Assembly: GCA_903953145.1 (NCBI GenBank)
Contig: CAJBIL010000165.1
Location: 1 to 5,503 of the forward strand
Source of the DNA: an uncultured beta proteobacterium
GTDB lineage: Bacteria > Pseudomonadota > Gammaproteobacteria > Burkholderiales > Rhodocyclaceae
Reading direction: 5' to 3'
DNA: 5,503 nucleotides
The translations under genes and the position numbers were made by a program. Every line of letters starts with the position of its first letter. Position 1 is the stretch's first letter. Below the pieces are notes generated by a model. The model searched no databases, had not been told where the DNA came from, and was given only the letters and a program-made list of their open reading frames with translations. Positions 1-4,825 of the stretch are shown here, piece by piece.

Positions 1-48
1 CCCTTGTTTTCCAACCCTTTATTTTCGGCCACTGCCCTGCGGGGCGCA

Positions 49-67
49 CCGATAGGCGTTCTATCGG
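49..67 (+). repeat. 7-bp stem-loop in flgF leader
   Basis: CCGATAG (49-55) and CTATCGG (61-67) are perfect reverse complements around the 5-base loop GCGTT. No T-run follows on either strand, so it does not look like an intrinsic terminator. It lies 116 bases before the flgF start and could be an mRNA leader structure or a protein site. Its right part (55-63) can instead pair with 119-127. Confidence 0.5.
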
Positions 68-81
68 CACTATGCCTGAAG

Positions 82-130
82 ACTGGCGTATTCATTGGCT
101 TTGCCGCAGGTGGCTTGCTAGAACGCCAGT
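82..130 (+). repeat. 8-bp inverted repeat in flgF leader
   Basis: ACTGGCGT (82-89) and ACGCCAGT (123-130) are perfect reverse complements separated by 33 bases. The right arm overlaps TAGAACGCC (119-127), which is the reverse complement of GGCGTTCTA at 55-63, so the two pairings exclude each other. The repeats are seen directly; any regulatory role is inference. Confidence 0.4.
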
Positions 131-171
131 TGGCGCGGGTTGCAGCGATGTTGTCGATATTTGATACGAAA

Positions 172-176
172 GAGGG
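172..176 (+). promoter_or_regulatory. Ribosome binding site of flgF (decides the start)
   Basis: GAGGG at 172-176 sits 6 bases before the ATG at 183 but directly against the in-frame ATG at 177. Normal spacing and the conserved FlgF N-terminus both favour 183. Confidence 0.75.
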
Positions 177-182
177 ATGCTC

Positions 183-923
183 ATGGATCGCCTGATTTAC
201 ACCGCGATGAGCGGCGCCAAGCACGCATTTCTGCAACAGGCGGGCGTTGCACAGAATCTGGCCAATGCCTCAACCAATGGCTACCGCGCCATGGAGCACA
301 AGTTCCGCGCCGTGCCGATTCAGGGTGAAGGCGCGCCGACCCGGGCTTTCGTGGTGGATGCGTCGATTGCCAATGTGTTCGATCAGGGCGCGATGATGGC
401 CACCGGCCGGCCGCTGGATGTCGCTGTTCAAGGCGCAGGCTGGGTGACGGTGGAAACCCCCGAGGGCGGTGAGGCTTACACGCGTGCCGGCAATCTGCAA
501 GTCAATGCCAATGGCCAGTTGCAGACAGCGGGCGGGTTGAATGTGATGGGCGATGGCGGCCCGATTTCGATTCCGCCGGATAACCGTATTTCGATTGCGC
601 CGGACGGTACGATTTCCGTCGTGCCCTTGTTTGGAACACCGAATAACGTCAATGCCGTTGGCCGGATCAAACTGGTGAACCCGCCGGAGAATGAGCTGGA
701 GCGTGGCGGCGATGGTCTGTTTCGCCTGAAAAGCGGCCAGCCGGCAACCGTCGATGAAAAGGTTCGGCTGGCGCCGGAGACGCTCGAAGGCAGCAACGTC
801 AATCCGGTTGATGCCATGGTCAATATGATCAGCCTGGCGCGTCAGTTCGAGATGCAGATCAAGATGTTGCAAACAGCCGACGCCAACGCGCGGCAGGCCG
901 ATCAGGTTCTTTCGATGAATTGA
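183..923 (+). CDS. flgF: Flagellar basal-body proximal rod protein FlgF
   Basis: FlgF is one of the axial rod proteins; it is exported by the flagellar type III apparatus without a cleaved signal peptide and forms part of the proximal rod between FlgB/FlgC and FlgG. The 246-residue product has the usual family length. The N-terminus (MDRLIYTAMSG) and the rod/hook signature around N25-G33 (NLANASTNG) form the N-terminal coiled-coil part. The middle contains DVAVQGAGW (79-87) and the FlgF-type GDGLFRLKSG (176-185). The C-terminal axial helix region is at about 201-246 (GSNVNPVDAMVNMI followed by a heptad-like tail). The start at 183 is preferred over the in-frame ATG at 177 because of the GAGGG spacing. 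Unlike FlgG it lacks the 18-residue rod-stiffening insert. It is followed by a REP pair rather than directly by flgG. Confidence 0.96.
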   Translation: MDRLIYTAMSGAKHAFLQQAGVAQNLANASTNGYRAMEHKFRAVPIQGEGAPTRAFVVDASIANVFDQGAMMATGRPLDVAVQGAGWVTVETPEGGEAYTRAGNLQVNANGQLQTAGGLNVMGDGGPISIPPDNRISIAPDGTISVVPLFGTPNNVNAVGRIKLVNPPENELERGGDGLFRLKSGQPATVDEKVRLAPETLEGSNVNPVDAMVNMISLARQFEMQIKMLQTADANARQADQVLSMN

Positions 924-940
924 TACGTTGATGACGCCAT

Positions 941-965
941 TGGGTAGGTCGGGGTTTACCCCGAC
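941..965 (+). repeat. REP unit 1 (GTAG head at 944-947)
   Basis: TGG precedes the GTAG head (944-947); GTCGGGGT (948-955), loop TT, ACCCCGAC (958-965) form a perfect 8-bp palindrome. It differs from unit 2 only at the second loop base (T here, C there on the minus strand). Confidence 0.8.
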
Positions 966-1024
966 ATCGGCGGTGGATTGCCCCCTAACGGGACTTGAGC
1001 CATAGGCCCCTTCGCTTTCAGTGC

Positions 1025-1049
1025 GTCGGGGTGAACCCCGACCTACCCA
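1025..1049 (-). repeat. REP unit 2, inverted (GTAG head at 1043-1046 on the minus strand)
   Basis: On the minus strand this reads TGG, GTAG, GTCGGGGT, TC, ACCCCGAC, matching unit 1 at 24 of 25 positions. Flanking bases on both sides differ from those of unit 1, so the repeat boundary is clean. Confidence 0.8.
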
Positions 1050-1122
1050 GCTAGGGGTCCGCCGTGGTGAGAGCTGCGGTTTTAGATTAGTACGTTTATA
1101 TACGCCACAGGACTAAGCAAAA

Positions 1123-1905
1123 ATGATCCGCTCACTCTGGATTGCCCGTACCGGCCTTGATGCGCAGCAGACGCAGATGGACGTGATCGCCAATAACCTG
1201 GCCAACGTCAGTACCAACGGCTTCAAGCGTGGGCGCGGGGTGTTCGAGGATTTGCTGTATCAGACGATCCGGCAGCCCGGCGCCCAGTCCTCGCAATCCA
1301 CCCAGATACCTTCCGGCCTGCAACTCGGTACCGGTGTGCGCCCCGTGTCTACGGCGCGCATCCATACGCAAGGCGCGGTTCAGCAAACCGGTAACGATCT
1401 GGATCTGGCGATTGATGGCGCGGGCTTCTTTCAGGTGCTGTTGCCGGACGGTACGACTGCCTACACCCGCGATGGCTCGTTCCAGAAAGACAATCAGGGC
1501 CAGATGGTGACGCCGAATGGGTATCCGGTGCAGCCAAGCATCACCATCCCGAGTAATGCGCTGACCGTCACTATCGGCAAGGATGGCGTGGTTTCGGTCA
1601 CGCAGCCGGGGTCGGCGGCGACGGTTCAGGTCGGCACCATGCAGGTTGCCACCTTTATCAATAACGGCGGTTTGCTGAGCATGGGTGAAAACCTTTACCT
1701 CGAAACCGCATCGAGTGGCTCGGCCACACCCAATACGCCGGGATTGAGTGGCGCCGGCACGCTCAATCAGCGCTATGTCGAAACCTCCAACGTTAACGTG
1801 GCCGAGGAGCTGGTGACGATGATCCAGACGCAACGTGCCTACGAGCTTAATTCCAAAGTGGTATCGACGTCCGACCAGATGCTGGCGAAACTGACTTCGC
1901 TGTAA
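1123..1905 (+). CDS. flgG: Flagellar basal-body distal rod protein FlgG
   Basis: FlgG forms the distal rod, the drive shaft that crosses the P and L rings and joins the hook; it is exported by the flagellar type III apparatus. The product is 260 residues, the standard length. N-terminal signature LANVSTNGFK is at 26-35. Residues 46-63 (YQTIRQPGAQSSQSTQIP) are the FlgG-specific insert, at the same numbering as in Salmonella FlgG, known to make the rod straight and rigid compared with the hook. DLAIDGAGFF lies at about 94-103 and the C-terminal axial helix (SNVNVAEELVTMIQTQRAYELNSK) runs to near the end. The ATG at 1123 has AGGA at 1109-1112, spacing 10, a moderate site. The 199-bp gap upstream, filled by a REP pair, is long for flgF-flgG; the gap to flgH is only 10 bp. 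Confidence 0.97.
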   Translation: MIRSLWIARTGLDAQQTQMDVIANNLANVSTNGFKRGRGVFEDLLYQTIRQPGAQSSQSTQIPSGLQLGTGVRPVSTARIHTQGAVQQTGNDLDLAIDGAGFFQVLLPDGTTAYTRDGSFQKDNQGQMVTPNGYPVQPSITIPSNALTVTIGKDGVVSVTQPGSAATVQVGTMQVATFINNGGLLSMGENLYLETASSGSATPNTPGLSGAGTLNQRYVETSNVNVAEELVTMIQTQRAYELNSKVVSTSDQMLAKLTSL

Positions 1906-1910
1906 AGGAG
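1906..1910 (+). promoter_or_regulatory. Ribosome binding site of flgH (decides the start)
   Basis: AGGAG directly follows the flgG stop codon and lies 5 bases before the ATG at 1916. The in-frame GTG at 1910 overlaps this site and is therefore not the likely start. Confidence 0.8.
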
Positions 1911-1915
1911 TGATC

Positions 1916-2590
1916 ATGAAAAACCGACTGGTTCTTGCAATGCTCCCGTTTGCCGCGCTGCTCATCAGCGCCTGTAACACCGTACCGCCAACCAACGTGC
2001 ATCAGCCGATGACGGCAAGACCGGCGCCCCGCATGGAAAATATTGCCGCCGCAACCGGCAGCATTTACCAATCCGGCGCCTCGCGTACGTTGTTCGAGGA
2101 TCGCCGTGCCCGTTATGTGGGCGATACGATGACGATCACCATTGCCGAATCCAATACGGCATCGACCAAATCGAATACCAAGGTCAGCCGCTCGGCCAGT
2201 ATCAGCGCCTCGGCCGGGCCGATTGCCGGCCTGCCGGGCCGCTCTTTCGACGGCATGGCATTGACCGGCGCCAGCTCGAACAGCCTTGACGGCAAAGGCG
2301 ATGCGGCCGCTACCAATAGCTTTACCGGCACCATCACGGTGACGGTGATTGAAGTGCTGCCGAATGGCAACCTGCTGGTTTCTGGCGAGAAACAGGTGGC
2401 GATTGCGCAGGGGACGGAGTACATCCGTCTTTCCGGCGTGGTTAATCCGTACTTCATCAATGCCGCAAACACCATCAGCTCGTCGCAGATTGCCGATGCG
2501 CGCATTGAATACAAGGAGAGCGGCACGATCAGCGAGGCACAAGTCATGGGCTGGCTGGCACGCTTCTTCATGGGCGTTTTGCCGTTCTGA
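1916..2590 (+). CDS. flgH: Flagellar L-ring lipoprotein FlgH
   Basis: FlgH is a lipoprotein that assembles into the L-ring in the outer membrane, a bushing around the rod. The 224-residue product begins with a lipoprotein signal: basic K2/R4, hydrophobic stretch, and lipobox ISAC with the acylated cysteine at residue 20, which fits cleavage by signal peptidase II. Family motifs follow in order: GSIY (48-51), LFEDRRARYVGDTMTI (59-74), FTGTITVTVIEVLPNGNL (136-153) with VSGEKQV (155-161), IRLSGVVNP (170-178), SSSQIADARIEY (188-199), and the aromatic C-terminus GWLARFFMGVLPF (212-224). The start at 1916 is chosen by the AGGAG spacing over the GTG at 1910. It sits 10 bp after flgG and 16 bp before flgI, which implies co-transcription. 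Confidence 0.97.
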   Translation: MKNRLVLAMLPFAALLISACNTVPPTNVHQPMTARPAPRMENIAAATGSIYQSGASRTLFEDRRARYVGDTMTITIAESNTASTKSNTKVSRSASISASAGPIAGLPGRSFDGMALTGASSNSLDGKGDAAATNSFTGTITVTVIEVLPNGNLLVSGEKQVAIAQGTEYIRLSGVVNPYFINAANTISSSQIADARIEYKESGTISEAQVMGWLARFFMGVLPF

Positions 2591-2606
2591 TAACCTGGAG
2601 CAGATC

Positions 2607-3731
2607 ATGACGACTCAAACCGGCAAAATCCTGCGTCTGCTGGCAATTTTTGCCTGCACGGCCGCAAGCTTGTTCAGCGGTACAGCGCAGGCGGATCGAA
2701 TCAAGGATCTGGCCTCAGTACAAGGGGTACGGAATAACCAGCTGGTTGGTTACGGACTGGTCGTCGGGCTGGATGGCACCGGTGACCAGACCACCCAGAC
2801 TCCCTTTACCACGCAAAGCATCATCAACATGCTGGCACAGCTCGGCACCACCTTGCCGACCACGCAGTCGTTACAGCTCAAGAACGTGGCTGCCGTGATG
2901 GTTACCGCCAGCCTGCCGGCTTTTGCGCGTATGGGGCAACAGATCGACGTCACCGTATCGTCGATGGGTAACGCCAAAAGCCTGCGCGGCGGCACGCTGT
3001 TGATGACGCCGCTCAAGGGTGGCGACGGGCAGGCCTATGCCGTGGCGCAGGGCAATATTCTGGTCGCGGGCGCCGGTGCTTCAGCGGCGGGCAGCAAGGT
3101 GACGGTCAATCATCTGCTGGCTGGCCGTATTGCCGGCGGTGCAACGGTCGAACGTGAGGTGCCGACCGCACTGGGGCAGGGCGCTTTCGTGAATTACCAG
3201 ATGAGCAATTCTGATTTCGGCACCACGCAACGGGTCGTTGAAGTGATCAATCGTGAGATGGGGCCGGGGACAGCGCAGGCCGTCGATGGCAGGCAGATCC
3301 GGGTGCGCGCTCCCGAGGAGGCGGATAGCCGGGTTGCCTTCATGGGGCGTATCGAAAACCTGGAAGTTCGCCCGATGCAGACGGCTGCCAAGGTGATCGT
3401 TAATCCGCGTACCGGCTCGGTGGTGATGAACCAGACGGTGATGATCGAATCCTGCGCCGTCGCGCACGGCAATCTTTCTGTGGTCATCAACAATGATCAG
3501 CAAGTCAGCCAGCCCAACGCGCTGGCCGGCGGCCAGACTGCAACAACCAATCAGGCTGATATCCAGATCAAGCAGGAGCCAGGCGTGCTGATGAACGTCA
3601 AGGCCAGCGTTAACCTCTCTGACGTCGTAAAAGCACTGAACGCCCTCGGCGCCAACCCGCAGGATTTGCTGGCGATCCTGCAAGCAATGAAAGCTGCTGG
3701 CGCATTGCGGGCTGAGCTGGAAGTGATTTAA
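2607..3731 (+). CDS. flgI: Flagellar P-ring protein FlgI
   Basis: FlgI is a periplasmic protein that polymerises around the rod as the P-ring in the peptidoglycan layer. The 374-residue product has a Sec signal peptide (K7, R10, hydrophobic core about 11-25) with likely signal peptidase I cleavage after AQA at 29, exposing DRIKDLASVQGVR. The following NQLVGYGLVVGLDGTGD (44-60) is the family hallmark, and CAVAHGNLSVVI (from C283) plus the C-terminal SDVVKALNALG and AMKAAGALRAELEVI stretches complete the match. The same frame is open back to 2349 inside flgH, but that part reads as an arginine-rich shadow; GGAG at 2597-2600, 6 bases before ATG 2607, fixes the start. The mature protein has one cysteine (C283); the E. 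coli-type disulfide pair is not available. Confidence 0.97.
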   Translation: MTTQTGKILRLLAIFACTAASLFSGTAQADRIKDLASVQGVRNNQLVGYGLVVGLDGTGDQTTQTPFTTQSIINMLAQLGTTLPTTQSLQLKNVAAVMVTASLPAFARMGQQIDVTVSSMGNAKSLRGGTLLMTPLKGGDGQAYAVAQGNILVAGAGASAAGSKVTVNHLLAGRIAGGATVEREVPTALGQGAFVNYQMSNSDFGTTQRVVEVINREMGPGTAQAVDGRQIRVRAPEEADSRVAFMGRIENLEVRPMQTAAKVIVNPRTGSVVMNQTVMIESCAVAHGNLSVVINNDQQVSQPNALAGGQTATTNQADIQIKQEPGVLMNVKASVNLSDVVKALNALGANPQDLLAILQAMKAAGALRAELEVI

Positions 3732-3760
3732 CGGCTTCACCAATAGGCCGGCGCAGCAAT

Positions 3761-3790
3761 TATTAGCACCTGGCGCGTAAATTGCTAATA
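3761..3790 (+). promoter_or_regulatory. 8-bp palindrome overlapping a possible promoter of flgJ
   Basis: In the 67-bp flgI-flgJ gap, TATTAGCA (3761-3768) and TGCTAATA (3783-3790) are perfect reverse complements with a 14-base loop. The same bases contain a weak sigma-70-like pair: TTAGCA (3763-3768), 17-base spacer, TAATAT (3786-3791), with an extended TG one base upstream of the -10. Each hexamer matches the consensus at 4 of 6 positions. A start about 7 bases later would fall at or next to the flgJ ATG. An overlapping 6-bp repeat, GCAATT (3756-3761) with AATTGC (3780-3785), is an alternative pairing. No T-run follows, so this is not a standard terminator. The repeat is certain; the promoter is tentative. 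Confidence 0.35.
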
Positions 3791-3798
3791 TTCGGCGT

Positions 3799-4761
3799 AT
3801 GAAAGCCGATGATTTGAATTCGCAGCACTTTGTTCTCGACCCGAAGTCATCCGGGGACTTGCGTGCGAAGATTAAAACAGACCCGAAGGCAGGGCTGCAT
3901 CAGGCGGCGCAGCAGTTTGAAGGCATGCTTTTGCAGATGATGCTCAAAAGCATGCGCGATGCGACGCCGCAGGATGGCTTGCTCGACAGCGATCAGAGCC
4001 GTTTTTTCACCTCGGTGATGGATCAGCAACTGGCGCAGAATCTTTCTTCCCAGGGCAAAATGGGTTTTGCCAAGCTGATTGAGCAACAACTGGGGCGTAA
4101 CCTGACAAACGGCACTTCGGTTGAACCGGCGTCGTCGCTTGAAACGGTGCAGCAGACATTACAACAGTCGTTAATTGCCCGGCAGGCGGCAAGTTCTGCC
4201 GGTGTCGGTATCGGCGCCGAGCGCATTCGTAATGCGCCTGTTGAAGCGCCTTCCAGCCTGAATGCAACGCCTTTGCCCGCTAACGGCAGCGGTAGTGGCA
4301 AGGATTTCGTGAATCGTGTCTGGCCGCACGCCGTCGAAGCCGCCAACGCCACCGGTGTGCCGGCGCATTTCCTGGTGGCACATGCTGCGCTGGAAAGCGG
4401 CTGGGGCAAGAGTGAAATCCGCACCGCAGATGGCTCGCCCAGCTACAACCTGTTCGGCGTCAAGGCAGGCCGTGGCTGGCAGGGCGCATCGGCCGAGGTG
4501 CAGACCACCGAGTATGTGAATGGCGTTGCCCAGTCGTCGCGCGAGAAGTTTCGTGTGTATGGCTCCTATGCTGAATCCTTCCGTGACTACGCCAGCTTGT
4601 TACGCAACAACGCGCGTTTCTCCGGTGTGCTTGGCCAGCAGGATGGCACGCAGTTTGCTAATTCACTACAACAGTCGGGTTATGCCACCGATCCCATGTA
4701 TGCAGACAAGCTCGGCCGCATCATCAACGGCAGCACACTGCGCCAGGCACTGGCCGGTTAG
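3799..4761 (+). CDS. flgJ: FlgJ: rod cap fused to flagellum-specific peptidoglycan hydrolase (beta-N-acetylglucosaminidase)
   Basis: FlgJ caps the growing rod and locally cleaves peptidoglycan so the rod can pass; it is exported to the periplasm by the flagellar apparatus, and no Sec signal is seen. The 320-residue product has the two-domain form of beta- and gammaproteobacteria. The N-terminal rod-binding domain is at about 30-100 (AAQQFEGMLLQMMLKSMRDA at 36-55, then DGLLDSDQSRFF). A Ser/Ala/Gln-rich linker runs at about 101-165. The hydrolase domain (about 168-320) has ALESGWG with E199, NLFGVKAGRGWQG (217-229) and YAESFRDYASLL with D263. E199 and D263 are 64 residues apart, exactly as the catalytic E184 and D248 of Salmonella FlgJ, so it should be active. 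The ATG has no Shine-Dalgarno match upstream. Upstream in-frame codons reach a stop at 3778-3780, which leaves little room for another start. Confidence 0.96.
   Translation: MKADDLNSQHFVLDPKSSGDLRAKIKTDPKAGLHQAAQQFEGMLLQMMLKSMRDATPQDGLLDSDQSRFFTSVMDQQLAQNLSSQGKMGFAKLIEQQLGRNLTNGTSVEPASSLETVQQTLQQSLIARQAASSAGVGIGAERIRNAPVEAPSSLNATPLPANGSGSGKDFVNRVWPHAVEAANATGVPAHFLVAHAALESGWGKSEIRTADGSPSYNLFGVKAGRGWQGASAEVQTTEYVNGVAQSSREKFRVYGSYAESFRDYASLLRNNARFSGVLGQQDGTQFANSLQQSGYATDPMYADKLGRIINGSTLRQALAG
3923..3955 (+). repeat. Perfect 11-bp inverted repeat inside flgJ
   Basis: GCATGCTTTTG (3923-3933) and CAAAAGCATGC (3945-3955) are perfect reverse complements around an 11-base loop. The repeat falls in the codons for residues 42-53, the conserved rod-cap helix, about 125 bases into the gene. 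The pairing uses the Leu codons CTT and TTG, although CTG dominates around it. As RNA it would be a stable hairpin in the ribosome path. Confidence 0.7.
4644..4659 (+). promoter_or_regulatory. Candidate intragenic sigma-54 promoter (within flgJ, upstream of flgK)
   Basis: TGGCACG, four bases, TTGCT matches the sigma-54 core consensus (TGGCACG-N4-TTGCW) fully, with the invariant GG (4645-4646) and GC (4657-4658) ten bases apart. The predicted start is near 4670, about 155 bases before flgK and in the same direction. It encodes residues DGTQFA of FlgJ, a region that is fairly conserved, so part of the match may come from protein constraint. Sigma-54 drives flagellar genes in some proteobacteria. 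No activator site was identified. Confidence 0.35.
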
Positions 4762-4775
4762 TCGTCAGGCCCGCC

Positions 4776-4802
4776 TCAACATTCCGGCAGTTTTGCCGTT
4801 GA
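4776..4802 (+). promoter_or_regulatory. Candidate sigma-28 (FliA) promoter of flgK
   Basis: TCAACATT (4776-4783), an 11-base spacer, then GCCGTTGA (4795-4802) fits the sigma-28 layout TAAAGTTT-N11-GCCGATAA: exact spacing, 5 of 8 matches at -35 and 6 of 8 at -10. It lies in the flgJ-flgK gap. flgKL is known to be served by a sigma-28 late promoter in enteric bacteria, so the position is sensible. The predicted start (about 4809) leaves only one or two bases before the Shine-Dalgarno, which is tight. The spacer and -10 contain a small 5-bp stem (CGGCA 4785-4789 / TGCCG 4794-4798). Confidence 0.35.
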
Positions 4803-4810
4803 CAACATGG

Positions 4811-4816
4811 AAGGAG
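4811..4816 (+). promoter_or_regulatory. Ribosome binding site of flgK
   Basis: AAGGAG at 4811-4816, 9 bases before the ATG at 4826. The ATG at 4807 is in another frame and lies upstream of this site, so it is not used. Confidence 0.8.
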
Positions 4817-4825
4817 AGTTAGTCC

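Larger units (their letters stand above)
1..182 (+). other. Non-coding leader/intergenic region upstream of flgF
   Basis: I see no recognisable gene here. One frame is open from base 1 to a stop at 193-195 and gives a leucine/alanine/glycine-rich peptide, but it has no plausible start signal, matches no flagellar protein I know, and runs into flgF in another frame. In particular it lacks the C-terminal helix expected of FlgE, the usual upstream neighbour, so flgE (if present) ends before the window. The stretch contains a 7-bp stem-loop (49-67) and two longer-range inverted repeats sharing segments (55-63 with 119-127, and 82-89 with 123-130). It ends in the flgF ribosome binding site. No convincing promoter was found. 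Confidence 0.6.
941..1049. repeat. Inverted REP pair (REPIN/BIME-like element) between flgF and flgG
   Basis: Two 25-base copies that match at 24 positions lie in inverted orientation at 941-965 (+) and 1025-1049 (-), separated by 59 bases. Each has a GTAG head followed by an 8-bp palindrome (GTCGGGGT / ACCCCGAC) with a two-base loop. A GTAG head plus a GC-rich imperfect or perfect palindrome is the known hallmark of REP sequences mobilised by REP-associated tyrosine transposases (RAYTs); inverted doublets are called REPINs or BIMEs. The element starts 18 bases after the flgF stop, the usual post-stop position of REPs. Transcribed, the outer arms TGGGTAGGTCGGGGT and its complement could form a long hairpin, or each REP its own short one. 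No RAYT gene is in the window. Confidence 0.8.

Noticed and set aside
84..99. Sigma-54-like sequence TGGCGT-N5-TTGGC upstream of flgF
   Set aside because: The -24 part is fair and the spacing fits, but the invariant GC of the -12 element reads GG, so it should be weak or inactive.
131..144. TTGGCGCGGGTTGC as a sigma-54 promoter before flgF
   Set aside because: Only 8 bases separate GG and GC instead of 10; spacing is strict for this sigma factor.
4..195. Open frame of 63 codons (TTG start) over the flgF leader, with a hydrophobic middle part
   Set aside because: No ribosome site, overlaps the flgF start in another frame, and resembles no protein I recognise; it also covers the inverted repeats. 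A partial gene from the left cannot be fully excluded, but nothing supports it.
270..872. Long reverse-strand open frames opposite flgF, flgG, flgH and flgI
   Set aside because: They are antisense shadows of GC-rich coding genes, with unnatural His/Arg-rich composition, no ribosome sites and no recognisable domains.
2556..2571. TGGCACG inside the end of flgH as a sigma-54 -24 element
   Set aside because: The -24 is perfect, but the -12 position reads TTCAT without GC; explained by the conserved FlgH residues GWLARFF.
2349..2606. N-terminal extension of flgI by 86 codons into flgH
   Set aside because: The extension is an Arg/Trp-rich out-of-frame reading of flgH and would bury the Sec signal peptide; the ATG at 2607 has a good ribosome site.
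3522..3536. CTGGCC-GGC-GGCCAG palindrome inside flgI
   Set aside because: Short GC-rich stems are expected often in coding DNA of this composition; codons for ALAGGQ explain it without special pressure.
4785..4798. CGGCA-GTTT-TGCCG stem-loop between flgJ and flgK as a terminator
   Set aside because: The stem is only 5 bp and is followed by just two T bases; a terminator here would also cut off flgK, and the bases are better explained as a possible sigma-28 spacer and -10.
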